Shown: positions 14,301 to 27,454, counted from the first letter of the stretch. The stretch is 64,000 nt of DNA from Sipunculus nudus (GCA_026874595.1 CM049310.1:46785058-46849057), one strand, 5' to 3'. Made by a program: numbers and translations. The notes: generated from the sequence alone by a model not told the origin.

Positions 14301-17300
14301 AAATTGTAATGCTCTTCATCTCTGGGCTTAGTTGTTGTATCTAACTGAATGGTTTAACATCAGATGCCCATCAAAGAACACAAAGCCACTTAAAATAAGC
14401 TTATTCTGCACATTAACACTAACATGTGTGTGTATATATGTGTGTGTGTGTATATTAAATGTGTAAAATGTATTTGAGGTTTGGTGTGTTTACACCTAAT
14501 TATTGATTGATTAATTTAATTATTTTAATATTTAAAACACCTTAAGATAAATTCTTGTTAACACATGACAATTCAGTTTGGCTCTGATAATTTCACATAT
14601 ATAATTTTGGATAAATTGTTATTTTTAAAACAAACTTTGTATTATCTTTCCAGGGTCCAGACATTCGGCTATTAACGTCAAGGTCATGAAACTTGTCAAC
14701 AAGCGCGATCACTTTCCGGATTATCAGGATATCCGAGACCTTGTGTATACCACGAACAAAAAACATAAACTGATGATCAGGTGGGGCTTGACAGCAGCTG
14801 AAATGTGCCAGCTTTTGTATTCTGTAGAGCATCCCTGTTTAGAAATATGGACCACCATTCTTATAAATTTGGCTCTGATGGTCTCTCAATTTCAAATTAC
14901 CATACTTTCATGGGGATATCAATAGTACAGTCCATGTGAACCTGTGTAAATATGACATTCTCAATTGGTAAGACATTTTATGTATCAGTAGTCACATGAA
15001 TGACTTTCCATTGTATATATACTAATTCAAAATAAAAATTGCAAATTTATGAATGTTTTACATTTATTGCACAATTATTATTTTCATTTATTAAAATTGT
15101 TAAAAATTGTCTTAAACTAGATGTGTAGTCATAGCCTACATACCTCGGCCAGGATTGTGATCCATCTCTCCTGTTAACTTCACACTTGACCAACGGGGTC
15201 ACAGGCAACCTAGAGGAAAGCATCCCCTAATATAAATGATAGTTACTTGGACAAAAAATGTGCTTTCCAATAATTTTAATTTAACAAAATATTATGATGA
15301 TCCAGATTATTTGAAAAAATTTGTTGTTCCTTTGGTGTTATCCTAAAACTCCACAAAACTTAATCATAGTCTGTTCAGAATTTTTGTATGTAAAGAATCT
15401 AACAGACAGACTGACCAAGGGGGAAATATAATACCTTGCCATTGTTGGAAGTATGATGAATATAATAAAAATAAACCAGTCTGTTGATTTACACTTTTTA
15501 CATGGTCAAACAATAATATACAGGTTAGGATCTGATACAGCTATAGCTGATTGTACACTGCATTGCCATGGTAACAGATGCTGATTTCTGCTGTTTCAGT
15601 CCTAGTCTGTTGGAGATGGAGGCTCAGCGAGTCTTCCGTGAAGTCCATCAACTTCTGCGTGACCGCAGACAGAAGGATCTGCTGTGGAACACCGGATGCT
15701 ACCTCACTGACTTATCTCAGTAAGTATTATGCAACATTTTATTACCCACAAACCAGACGGGAATACACAATTCACAATAAATTACATGCACATTATAGGT
15801 TTTATCCTGAAAACAAGGAGTGTGAGCTAGAGTCTGTCTTTCTTTGGTGCAGTAAGATTTATAAAATAAGTTTATTGGTGGTAATTACTAAGGTGTGAAC
15901 AACAATAAAATTGCTTTAACAGTGATAAATTAGATGGTTTTAGTCAATAAATAAATCTCTGTCCAAAACATTCATGGCATTATCCAGACCTGAGCAGACA
16001 GGGAAATTAATGTATTAGACCTGAGCAGACAAAGGCCTTAATGTTTAAGACCTGAGCAGACAGAGGCCTTCACGTTTAAGACCTGAGCAGACAGGAGCCT
16101 TAATGTATCAAACCTGAGCCAGTGTTTGCATGATAAGTGGCCATCCAATTGTTTCCCTTTTAAAGCCAGCTATACACTTACCTTTTCTATTGAATTTATG
16201 TGATTTCTTGCTTACTTTGCATACATATTAATGAACTCTAGGTAATTCCACTTGAGAAAAGTTCTTAAAAAGCCTCTTGTGATGGACAGATTAGCTTGTT
16301 TTTCTACATGTCATTAGTAAACACAATGTTGACAGATGAAATAACCATGTAACCTGAGGTGATTGGTTGCATATGTGTGGATGTTGAAAGGTCATTAGTT
16401 TACAAAATGCCCTTTGCAAAACTATTGCTCCTCGGATTTGCTGTCAGATGTCCTTTTCGAATGTGTTTGGTTTATTTTGGTTGGCCCCCACATGTTATAA
16501 ACATGTGGAGATTAACAAAATGAACAGCCTGTGTGTCATGGGATGAGGGTTTTCGTGCCTATGTGTATAAAAGGTTTAACTAATTATCTTTAGTTATGGA
16601 TGTCAGATATCAGAATAGGCCCCTTTAAGCTGAAAGTTGCAGTGTGCATAGTCCCTCAGATGATGCTCCCAAGTAAAAACACTGCACATGCTATTTACAG
16701 AACAGAAAAGGACAGTAAGGAGAAAAAAGACAGGTCAGTCTGATAATTAAGATGATGTATGCATTTACCAATATTTCACATCCCATGTTTGCATCAAATT
16801 ATTTTAGGAATAAGAAGAGGGGAAATCACAGCCTAAAAATGATCACAAATCTTACATATAAAACCAGTTTTCCTTAATCTTTTATGAATAATCATGTAGA
16901 ATTTAAATAAAATACCATAATATAACACAGTTGCTCATAAAGTGATAATAGTATTTAAGATCCATATGAAATAGAAGGTTAATAAGATATATAATGCATA
17001 TTCAAGATATACAGCTTTGGTATAATAACTGGTGGTGCCACCCTTTGCTGTACTGGTGATTCAGATTCTACCAAAAGAGGCAAAGGCTTTGTCTTCCAAT
17101 AAGTTTGCTGTGGAATCAGTGTTTATTTGTAAAAGGATCAAAGGATTATCTTTAATTAATAGAAGTCAGATAAATGAATATGTCCCTTTAAGCAGTCAGT
17201 TGCAGTGTGCTTAGTCTGACTTAGTGTGAAGTTAAATACTGCACATGCTGTTTACAGAACAGAAAAGGAAAGTAAGGAGAAAAAGGACAGGTTAGTCTCT

Positions 17301-20300
17301 GATAATTAAGATGATATATGCATTTGTTAACATTTCACATCCCAGGTTTGCACCAAATTTTATTTAGGAATAAGCAGAGGGGAAACCACAGACTTGAAAT
17401 GATCAAAAATCTTACATATAAAACCAGTTTTCCTAAATCTAATATGAATAATCATGTAGAACTTAAATGAAGGACAGGGGCTCAAAAAGAAATAACAATA
17501 TTTAGGAATCACATGAAACAAGATAAATAAGATATATATTGCTTAGTTAAGATAAACAGCTATGGTATAATAATTGGTTGTACCACCATTGCTATACTGG
17601 TGTTTCAGATTCAAAGACTCTGGTGCTCAGATATGTTTGGTTTCGGAAAGTCTGATTAAAAAAAAGTTAAATTTAAAAGTAAAATCCCACTTGACGGTAA
17701 TTTACCACATGTAAAACAGCTTAATCACCTGGAAACAGACTTCAACCTCCATTACTCAGAGGATGCTCCTGCATGGACCAAATCCCTGCTCAACTTTCGT
17801 TTGCTCATTAATATTCATGAAAAGCAGCCCAGCTGTCATTGGTCAGTACATTTATATTAATGATACACAAACCCAGGCTCAGCATGTTTAGGGCTAAGCT
17901 GAATTTTACACAGATGACTTCAGGTTTGTTTTAAACTTACTGACATAATAGTGTAATGTATTGTAGTATATGTATATTTTTACTCATGCAATTTGACTAA
18001 CACATACTGTACTAAAGCTGTTGTTCTTAGAGTATGAAGGGATGGTACTTTAAAATAGATTAAGGAGAAAACTGTTATTTTATCATAACATGTATTATAA
18101 TAGATATATTTATATATAAGGTAATATTCTATTCATACATTTCTTTGCAGTAATGCTTGTTATTTTCTTTGTTCACATAACAGATATCTAATCTATGGTG
18201 AATAAAAAATGTTTATATTTATATTCTTTGTCCTGCAAGATGTGCACCCTGCTGCTGTTGAAATAAAAGATACAAAAAATATATGATTTTATAACTATAA
18301 TGATATAGCCATCATAGTTCACTTGTATTAATCACTACCATACTAATGTTTAATGTTTTGCACATCATATATTATGCTTTGCTAAATTTGCATAAAAATA
18401 TTTAGTTACTTAAGGATCACAACATAACTCCACATGTGTGAAAAATAGGTTGCTTAATACACAGAGGGTGCTAGTGTTTATCACGTAAAGCTGTATAACT
18501 TTACATTATGAATGAAAGTTGTTTTCTTTTGCTATAATTACTAATACTGTGATATATTTTATAAGGGGACCCTATGACCCTGCCCGTCAGGATAACACAT
18601 TGCGGGAGAAGTTAGAAGCAAATCGGAAGATTGCAAGCAACAAATTGCAAGAGGTCAGATGCTTCTTTCTTATATTGGGCTCGTATTCAAAATGTTTTAG
18701 TTTCATCAACAAAAGCTGTTTGTGGGGTTATTTTGGTTATTGTTTTATTGTAATGTCATGAGAACAGCAATACATAATATTTATGTTAATCAGATTTCAG
18801 GTAAAATTTTAAGAAATTGTTACAGCTGAATTTTTTTCATACTCCAATTCAGAATCCTAGTATACATGTTATTTTGTGATGATTAAGTCAGTTATTTAAT
18901 TAATTTGTATTTATGCTTGGTGTTATTTATTGATGATGGCAAATCATTTGTTTTTAGCTCAGCTGACTATAGGTCATCTGAGCTATAGTCGTGGTCCATT
19001 GTCCGTCATCCTTCCGGCCATCTGGCCATCCGTCCATTAACAGGGCACGTTTTTAAATCGTTAGATCTAGGAATCCAAAATTTTGCATACAGTTAGATGT
19101 CCCCAAAATGTCCTACCATACCGAAATTTGGGTCACTATGACTTTGTTCCTTCGAAATATTAAGGAAAACCTCTGTTTTCCATAAAAAAGCCATTGTCAC
19201 ACTTCAAGGCTGCCTAATATCGAAACCACTGGTCTGTTTTTTCATTATATTTAGTTTATTCATATTCTTCCATACATTTTCTATTAACATACCAAACATT
19301 AGGTCAGTATTGAGTATTGTTTTGAAGTTATGGGTCCAAATATAATGCAATTATTTAAAAATCAGGAAATATATTTACTCATATAACATGAGAATTGCTG
19401 AAGCTGGAAATATTTTTTTTTAGGGATATAATTTTATTAAATAAAGATTCAATTGTTAACCCAAAATTAGATCTGAATTTTGCAAATTTTTTAAGTTATT
19501 AGCATAAATAAAAAATCAATACCTTAAATTTTGTCCAACTTTGGCTTCGGCACGTTTTCCCCCTGTAAGCACTGTTGATTTAATTTTAACAGCATATATA
19601 CATAAGGTTTTAATCTTTTATAATCTGAAACTTCAAAGGAATTGATTGAAAAGAGAAGCTTTTATTCAAGTTTTCATTCACCATGTCAAGTGTTGTTTAC
19701 ATCAGGCCCACCTAGTAGTACAGCCTTCACTTGTATTATGTAACCCTCTTCAGGCAGCTTGCCTTGGCTCAGCTTGGCCACTACTAGCAGGCTTCCCCTC
19801 TGCCCTGCACCCCCCCCCCCCCCCGCCCCCCAGCTGGTGCTTAAACTAGATGAATGTTATAATTATCTTTATTTGATTCATTTTTATTCTAGACTGTGCT
19901 ACATTTTAGATTTTGTATTGTACCACCAGGGTTACAATGATTAAAGTGCACATTTAATTGTGTCCACAAAGTGGTGTATTGCTACATGAAAGTGTGAATG
20001 TTCATCAGATAAGTAATTCTTTACTTCAGAAGAGTAAAAACTTCACCAGGTGTGAAATTGACTATTAATTCCAGTAAAAAAATTATAGCTGAGATAGTAA
20101 TTAGCACAATGATCATTGTCCCTCATTCAACTAACAGTGTGTATACTTTATTTGAAAAGATGGTTTTATTTTATCAGATTTACTGAATCTTTTATATCGG
20201 TGAATAAAATTAAGCATGTACCGGTACTGAAAGCTCCAATGTACAAAACTTTTTAATAGTGATTTAAGGAATAATCTTGAAGATGCCATGTTTTGGCATT

Positions 20301-23300
20301 TTCTTTTGAATTCAGTTGAAACATTTGTGATTTAAAAATAATAAAATATATGTGTATGCATAATATGACCCGATATGAGCTACACTTTGGATAAATAATG
20401 ATTGCAACTTAGAGTTATGATATTTTAACTTATATTTTCAGATTTTTTTTATAACAAAATAATAAAACTTGTAAATAAAAAAATGAATGTGATAAAAACT
20501 GTTAATGGAAAAAGTGGATATGTTAAAAAAATAGGCTTAAATATAAACTTAAATGCATAATACCCTTGAAAGTGAAATAAAGGTATTAGTCCATTCTGTC
20601 CACTTGCCTGTCCATCTGTCAATTTTTCATATGCATCACAGTATCTCAAAACTTTTACTGTTTTTCTTCATGACAGTCTTGTCAGAGTATTAGTTTTGCA
20701 ATCATATATTTAGAACTTTACTTTAACCAAATAGGAGGGCCACTTTCCTCTTAGCTTCTCATATGCTTGTATATATGAAAAACCTTACAATAGAATATTT
20801 TGCATATTTTGCATTTGCAGAAATTTCAAACTTCAGCTGAGCGCAGTGACCCATGGGTCCCTTGTATAATTCTATATTTTTTGTCATGAAATTTTGTTTG
20901 GTTCTTAAGTAGGTGTTAACTGATATAAAAATCCATAATATATAAAAATGAAAATTTTTATTCTTAGCCTACAGTAGGAACAATGGGAGAAAAATAAAAG
21001 CAGTTTGAATTAAGGGTGAAGCACTAACCAGTTTTGCCATTATTGTTGATGCAGTTATGTTCAAGATAACACACTAGAGTCTTAGTTTTGAATAAGAAGG
21101 TGTTTTCTCATCTTGCCATGGTCCAGTCACATCTCCATTTTGTATTACATAGCTATGTCTATACTATATTTTCACCAGAGGTTATCAGGAGCTATACCAC
21201 TCCAAGGGCCAGACATTAACGGCTGTATTGCTCTCTCTGCTGAAGATAAGTTGAATATGGAAAGTGTTGAGCCACCTTGCATCAATACATACATTCCCTG
21301 TCTTTCATTGCACAATAGTACCAATCCTGATACTGTCAGGGCTGATACTGACCCAGCATTCTCACACTGTTGACCCCTATTTGACATTAGATTAAAGAAG
21401 CATGCTGTAGTTTTATAAAAATCAGCTGTACCCATCACATGCAAGTTTTTTTTTCATCTTATTTAGTTCATATCCTCTAGTCAACATTGTATCTGAAATA
21501 TAAGTCATGACAGTTCACCCTGAATTCTGTGTGGCAACAGGATAATGGCTTTGGTATAATACGTCGTCATTTTCAACGGTTATTTCGTCATCAAGTACAT
21601 TTGTATGAGCCATGATGCAGCTGATCCCGAGGTGCTGCTGTGTGTGTAAACAACAGATTACTTGCATCTGACACACATACATACCACACCCACATACATA
21701 CCACACCCATGCAATATTTGGCCCATTGAGCACCTTTGGTCAAAAGGGGTTGGGTGATGGGATTATTTCCTAGTTTTCAAACATTTCATGACAGCTTTGT
21801 ATGTAAGTAAATCTTTACCCAACTAGATTTATCTTCTTCATTGATACCCCCCCCCCCCCCCCCCAATTCTGCTTATTAACCAGCAGGTTGTGCTTTCATC
21901 CCCATTCACGCAGTCATGAAAGGAACCTCATCAATGAATATTCACAAATGTACAGTCACTCAATGCACACTTAATTCTAGGATTATTGTGACCCCCATAA
22001 CTTTGGGAGTACTGAAGATTTTTAGCTCAGCTGACTATAAGTCATCTGAGCTATAGTCGTGGTCCATTGTCCGTCGTCCGTCCGTCTGTCCGTCCGTCCG
22101 TCCGTCCGTCCGTCCGTCCGTAGATGTGGCACGTTTTGAAACCGTAAGACCTAGGAATCCAAAATTTGGCATAATGTTAGATGTCCCCAAGATCTCCTAC
22201 CAAGCCGAAAACTGGGTGTTTGCAACTTCGTTCCTTTGAGAAATTAAGGAAAAACCTCAATTTTTTATTAAAAACCTATTTTCACACTTCAGGACTGCCT
22301 AATATCAAAACCACTCATCTGTTTTACCTCATATTTACCATAAATATTCCTCTATATAGTTCCTATGTACATGCCAGAAATTATGTCTGTATTATTTAAT
22401 TTTAAAAAGTTATGGGCCCAAACATAATGCATTTTGTAAAAAATCAGAAAAGATATTTGATCACTTAACACAAAAAATGTTAATGCTATGGACCTTTTAT
22501 CCAGTAATATAACTTTAATTAATCAAAATTAAATTGTATACCCAAAATTAGATGAAAATCTTTTAAATTTTTTAAAATATTAATAAAAATAAAAAATTTG
22601 TACCTTAAATTTTGCCCAACTTTGACCATGGCACGTTTTTTTCCTGTAAGTACTGTGGATTTAATTTTCACAGCATGTTTTTGTTAGCATTTCAACTGTT
22701 AACACCAAAAATTTGAAACCAGTTGATCAAAAACTGTAGATTTTAATCAAGTTTTCAAGCACCATGTAACATAATGTTTACATCAAGCTAGTGTTATGCA
22801 GTTTGCAAGAGCTCAGCTCCCCAGCTTCAGCTCTAAGTTCCTTAAATTCGGCATACAGTTAGATGTCTCCAAAATCCCCTACCATGCCAAGAATTTGGTC
22901 ACTAGGACATTCGAGATATTAATGAAAAACTTCATTTTTCCATTAAAAACCCATTGTTACACTTCAAGACTGCCTAATATCAAAACCACTGATCTGACTT
23001 TAATCATAAATAATATACATATTTTTCATTCTCTATGCACATGCCAGAATGATGTCAGTATTGTGAAATTGTTTTAAGTTATGGGCCCAAACATAATGCA
23101 CTTTGTAAAAAATCAAGAAATATATTTACTCCCTTAACAAGAGCATTGCTGAAGCTAGAGATTTTTTTGTCAGGGATGTAACATTATTTAATCAAGATTC
23201 AATTGAATACCCAAAATTAGTTCTGAATTTTTCAAATTTTATTTAGTATAAATATAAAATTAGTACCTTAAATTTTGCCCAACTGTGACCATGGCACGTT

Positions 23301-26300
23301 TGTTTCCCGTGAGCACTGTTGATATAATTTTCATATCATGCACACATAAGCATTTCAGCTTTTTAGTTTAGAAAACTGAAAGAAATTGGCCAAAAATTGT
23401 AGCTTTTATTAATGTTTTTTATGAGACCCTGTCAGACTTTGGCTCTCTCCAGCCCCTCTTGAGTCACCTGTATGTTGACCTTGTTGACCTTTCATCAAAT
23501 TATGCACGCTTGAGGCGAGGCATACATGGAATCCAGGCAGCTTATGGCAAGCCACAGTTGATCCAGGTGTCCAACCCAACTCATCTAGTAGTTTTAACCA
23601 AGAACATAACAAAAAACAATAAATTAATAAATTTTTATTGGTTTTTAATAACAAATTAAAGAAAAGTAGAAAAGGAATTTGTTAGTTTATAATAACAGGA
23701 AATTAACTTGCAGTTACTGATGATATAAGAATCTTGTATCGATGGGTAGAATGTCACATATTCCAAATAACACCATGCAGTCACCTATGGCATTTTTCAG
23801 TTCAATTTTAATGATAAAGAAGTAAATCATATTATTCATTAGTAATCATTAGGGATCATATGAAGGAAATAGACAAAGATGCAGTTGATAATATTAATCT
23901 AGATTCCTGCTGTGTCTAGTGTGTACATTGATGTGAAAATAGTCCAAAATGAATTTTTTACAGTTATTTTTTAATATAAATAAAAGCCATAAAACCAGGT
24001 ACTTATGATCATTATTTAAATGTGTGAATTTTGTATATTCTGGATTCTCAACATCATTGTTTGGTGAAAACTGAATAAATTCCTGACATGGTGCAAATAC
24101 TTTGTAATTGTATTTAAATACGAATATGATTTTGTACTCCATTATAAAATTTCTTGCATAAAGAATGGGAATTCAGGTAAAAATGAAAATATATGAATAC
24201 TCGTGCAAATACTTTCAAAATGTATTCTTGAATGCATTCATGAATATATTCTTTAATATTATTTTAATAATCATATCAGTTATATTTCATTTTGAAAAAA
24301 TCATATGATTCTTAATATGATTTTTAATAAAAATTACATTTGGGACAATATTTGTATTTTTTTTAATAAATAGTTAAACTCTTATATTATATGTTCTGCT
24401 TATAAGTTATATGGCCAAGTCAAAATCTGTGTGACAATAGTACTCCATTTGTTAATAAAATAAATGAAATCAATCCTCTTCCCTGTCTCCAAAGGTACTA
24501 TCAAAATCATACATAAGCTAAACAACAACAACTCATAATACAGCTTATATTTATTACCACACAAAACCAGCATGTGCCTCATTTCTAAATAATATTTTTT
24601 TATCATATATAACAGCTGAGCGTCGTGACCCATAGGTCCCTTGTTTTCTTCAAATTTGACAGACCAGTTCTTTGTGCCAAAACCTGAGAGGAGTTCAAAA
24701 ACCGGTGACCTTGTTCTTCAAGATCCGATCTGCTGAAATTTAGAACTATGTTTTGAAATAGTGCATATTTTTACCCCTTATGTTTTAGGATGGTCTGAAG
24801 GGGGGTTGACATATATCTGTTTTTGCAGTGCAAAAGCAAAGCCATTCTAGATAAATCTGTCTTTGGCATCATGTGCACACTGTCAATTTTCTCATTTCAT
24901 AGATTATTAATAATTTTCTGTGAATATGTTTTGTTGCATTTTAGGTGATAGACAAGTTTGCTGCTAAGCAGGTGGTTCAGGGTGATCACACTGATGACAG
25001 TGGCGAAGAAGACCCAGAGGACCAAGCAACATCTCCCTTACCTAATGATGATGACATTGAAATGCAGGGTAAGCGAGACTCCTGATGAAACTTTAAAAAC
25101 CCAACTGTTTTGGAACAGTTATACAAATTTGTCTGTCATTACAGTGAGAAGTCATCCTTCATTACTCAATTAACAGTACTGAGACCCCATATTTAGGTGA
25201 AATGTCATGACATATACTGGGTTTTAAAAGAACAGTTCCTTTGTTGATGTCCATTGTCATGTCCAGCCACATGCAAATAAATATACAAAGTGACATCAAT
25301 CCTGAATGTATTTTATTTTACACATTATCTTGTCGGCATTCCATTATAATACAATGAATGAGTTTTCATTTTGCTTCAGATGAAGAGGAGGGGAGAAAAA
25401 CTCCACAGATGGATACCACGGAACCTGCAGAAGCGGGCCAAGGTGTATCTCAGGTGAAACGCCAGGTGACAAGTCCAGAAACATCAAGGGCACTCACGGT
25501 GGCTTTACAGAAATTTCATGACAAAGAACACCTTGTCCCTACTGCATCAGCCACTGACACTGATACCAGCCTGGCTGCTTCTTGTGAAACTCCAAGCAGC
25601 ATGCTGTCGGATGCTGATAATGATGGTGTTTTTGATGATCAGCGTGATATTGATGCAGATCATGATGATGGTGATAAGGATGCTAATGTCAAAGATCAAG
25701 TGGACAGATCTCCAGATTTTCAAGTTATCAATCTGGATTCTGATGAAATAGGGTCTGCCAGTGAAGAGATGAAAGATGATGCAGATGAGTCAGTCAGCCA
25801 TGATCCCCAAGGAAATAGCTGTGTTATCTCAGAAACTGCTAGCATGTCTCCAGCTGAAATCAGTAGTCATTCAGTGAGTGCAACTTCAACTTCATCACCT
25901 AAAAATTCAGAGTTTGATGAACCAGTTCATTCAGCAGATACTTTTAAGGATAAAACTGAAGGGGCAAAGGATGTGATGAAAGTTTCTGTGGAGATACTTG
26001 ATACTGAGTCATCGACTAAAAGTGAAACAGGTCATGTGAATTTAAAAGATGGAACGCAGTCCTCACCTGAATCAGATCATGTGACTGATAAAGATGGAAC
26101 GCAATCCTTGGCTGAAGTGCCAAAGGCTGTTGATGCAGCAGCTGATAGTGAAAGCAGCAATGTCAGTCCAGCCAAGAGTGTTCAGCCTGATGGTAAAAGT
26201 GAACATCAGTCATCAAATGATGGTAAAGATGATGATGAAGATGATGATGAGTGTGTAATAATTCTAGATAGTGATGAGGAAGTTGAACCTTCATGTAAAA

Positions 26301-27454
26301 CTAACCAGAAAAGTAAAAGTGAAAAAGCAAATCCACAGGACCACAGTCAGGTAACTAAAAAACCTAAAAACAGCTCCACTGCTAAAGCAAAAAAGTTAAC
26401 TGGACAAAATATCAATTTGAAGCCAAACTCATCTCCCGTGATAAAGAATGTATGTAAAAATAGTGTAAATACAGCTTCCAGTGCTGTCAAACAACAGCCT
26501 AATCAGGTATATGTCAAATCAGGGGGCAGTGTAACAAAAGCTCAATCAGTGCAGCGAGTCAGCGGTGAACAATCTAGTCACCCGCAGGTCTCATTCACCA
26601 AGGTACAGGTACCGGATGTAAATAAGAAGGATGGTGTTGCCAGTGGGGCTTCTCAACTGCCCCCTGGTGTTAGTGTGAAAAACAACTCTAGCAGCAATCC
26701 AGCAAATGTTGCAAACAGTGGCTCACAGATGACATCTGGAGGTGGTCTGGACAACCAGGCATCCACTTCCTCTCCTGGTCCAGAAAAAAATTTGCCAAAT
26801 CATATGAACGAGGACCTTCTTCGACAGATTTGTATGAATGTGCAAAAAGATTTGAGCAGATCAGCAGTGGCCAGCAAGGTGGCGCCACAAGCAGCTGTGA
26901 ATACAGCAAATAGGAGCAAGAGACCAATTGGCAGGGTTAAACAAACTTACCTAGTGACACATGCTAAAAAGCCAGCAGTGCCTGCACAAAGACAAGTTGT
27001 AATCCCTGTTAACACGACCACTGGTCAAGTTGTGAAATATACTCAGCCAAAGAATGTTAAAATACTTAATTTAGCAAACCTGACGCCGAAACAGGCAAGC
27101 CAGCTAAGCAAACGTCCAGTTCCAGTGTCAGTTGTTCACGTTCCAAAGCCCAATAATAATGTCATTTATTCACAAGTCCCAGTGAGAGGTAATAACTTGA
27201 AAAGGAAGCCAGTGAAGGCACCTGAAACAGTCAGTGATGCTTCCTCACTGAAAATCGCTGCCAGTTATTCTCTCCAGTCCACTGTCCCACCAAGAAGTGC
27301 CAAGCCCGTGACTACAAAAACTGGTAATGGTGGTCCTGTTGCTGAAAATAACACCAAAGTGGGTAAAGGACAAACTGGCAAACAGAATGTGCAACGTTCT
27401 CAAACTCCTCAGCAAGTTGATGATTGCTGTATTGTGTTGTCTGACTCTGATTAG
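11317..27454 (+). CDS. DAXX: DAXX orthologue, histone H3.3 chaperone (8 coding exons)
   Basis: Exons: 11317-11346, 11765-13054, 13865-14057, 14654-14780, 15600-15719, 18566-18653, 24945-25068, 25380-27454. All introns are GT-AG, and phases join to 4047 nt (1348 residues plus stop). Residues 5-82 match the DAXX helical bundle (FEEFLDVC, YVYIRTVVQRLRAH). Residues about 427-650 match the histone-binding domain (RQIRKLENLLK, DSAYIMED, LWNTGCYLTD, KLEANRKIASNKL). The protein ends CIVLSDSD, the family's C-terminal SUMO-interacting motif. In vertebrates DAXX works with ATRX to deposit H3.3-H4 in heterochromatin and binds SUMO-modified partners in the nucleus; the same role is inferred here. At 1348 aa it is nearly twice human DAXX (740), because of a long insert (about 85-425) and a long tail. 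The frame is open back to the acceptor at 11300, so an extra N-terminal exon is possible. Confidence 0.94.
11765..13054 (+). CDS. DAXX: DAXX exon 2: helical bundle plus disordered insert
   Basis: Starts after TTATTTCAG and ends at GAAG-GTATGG, phase 0 at both ends, 430 codons. The first 70 codons complete the helical bundle that binds ATRX in vertebrates. The remainder (residues about 85-425) is Ser/Thr/Glu/Lys-rich with scattered Cys (KCTSCNAKKCNC) and looks disordered. The last codons (RQIRKLENLLK) begin the histone-binding domain. Confidence 0.93.
13865..14057 (+). CDS. DAXX: DAXX exon 3: histone-binding domain
   Basis: Acceptor TTATTTAG, donor CATG-GTAATT, leaving phase 1. Contains DDMEEEDSAYIMED and KLCELKG. 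Tyr466 and Glu469 align with human Tyr222 and Glu225, residues reported near H3.3 Gly90. The donor lies in a locally repeated segment. Confidence 0.93.
14654..14780 (+). CDS. DAXX: DAXX exon 4: histone-binding domain
   Basis: Acceptor CTTTCCAG, donor ATCAG-GTGGGG. Encodes VMKLVNKRDHFPDYQDIRDL, matching the family's INKPG..FPDY..V segment. Joins in phase on both sides. Confidence 0.93.
15600..15719 (+). CDS. DAXX: DAXX exon 5: histone-binding domain
   Basis: Acceptor CTGTTTCAG, donor CA-GTAAGT. Encodes AQRVFREVHQLLRDRRQ and LWNTGCYLTD, the equivalent of the human segment ending NFGCHLTDD. The reading frame is confirmed by the exact fit to exons 4 and 6. Confidence 0.93.
15960..16120. repeat. 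Minisatellite, about 36-bp unit, 4-5 copies
   Basis: GACCTGAGCAGACA recurs with linkers such as AGGCCTTAATGTTTAA, in DAXX intron 5. Confidence 0.85.
16555..17615. repeat. Tandem duplication, two units of about 550 bp
   Basis: 16555-17070 and about 17118-17615 share long blocks (TGCACATGCTATTTACAGAA or its variant, CTTACATATAAAACCAGTTT, GAATAATCATGTAGAA, TACTGGTG) at an offset of about 545-563 bp. Lies in DAXX intron 5. Confidence 0.85.
18566..18653 (+). CDS. DAXX: DAXX exon 6: end of histone-binding domain
   Basis: Encodes GPYDPARQDNTLREKLEANR followed by KIASNKLQE, matching the human DPALSDPVLARRLRENR..S.LDE segment. The acceptor TATTTTATAAG is weak for a pyrimidine tract, but it is the only one restoring phase. 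Donor GAG-GTCAGA. Confidence 0.9.
18954..20870 (+). mobile_element. Helentron/pearl-like non-autonomous repeat, copy 1
   Basis: Begins TTTTTAGCTCAGCTGACTAT, with a TAGCTCAG...CTGAGCTA stem, followed by CCGTC-rich sequence and a roughly 680-bp unit beginning near GGCACGTTTTTAAATCG. Ends near 20837-20870 with AGCTGAGCGCAGTGACCCAT and GGGTCCCTTGT, containing the hairpin GACCCATGGGTC. A left palindrome, tetranucleotide-type sequence and terminal hairpin before CTTG are typical of bivalve Helentron-related elements; the classification is inference. Confidence 0.55.
22020..24650 (+). mobile_element. Helentron/pearl-like non-autonomous repeat, copy 2
   Basis: Begins TTTTTAGCTCAGCTGACTAT at 22020, followed by a (CCGT)n microsatellite at about 22070-22122. 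Two tandem diverged internal units follow (about 22125-22800 and 22800-23430), each with AGATGTCCCCAA or variant, CTTCA(A)GACTGCCTAATATC, TATGGGCCCAAACATAATGC and CCTTAAATTTTGCCCAAC. The end at about 24613-24645 reads AGCTGAGCGTCGTGACCCAT, then AGGTCCCTTG. It occupies much of DAXX intron 6. Confidence 0.55.
24945..25068 (+). CDS. DAXX: DAXX exon 7
   Basis: Acceptor TTGCATTTTAG, donor GCAGG-GTAAGC. Encodes VIDKFAAKQVVQG and then an acidic stretch (SGEEDPEDQ, NDDDIEMQ). It matches the human VISKYA segment that closes the folded core before the acidic region. Confidence 0.92.
25380..27454 (+). CDS. DAXX: DAXX exon 8: disordered tail with SUMO-interacting motifs
   Basis: Acceptor TTTTGCTTCAG; 691 codons to TAG at 27452-27454. 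Largely disordered, with an Asp/Glu-rich first third and a Lys/Pro/Val/Gln-rich second half. Three hydrophobic-acidic SUMO-interacting motifs are visible: VINLDSDE (773-780), VIILDSDEE (950-958) and the terminal IVLSDSD (1342-1348). A 15-codon local repeat (HVNLKDGTQSS, HVTDKDGTQS) lies at about 26033-26110. Confidence 0.94.

Noticed and set aside
22075-22122. (CCGT)n run as a CRISPR-like or satellite array
   Set aside because: It is a plain tetranucleotide microsatellite within the Helentron-like element.
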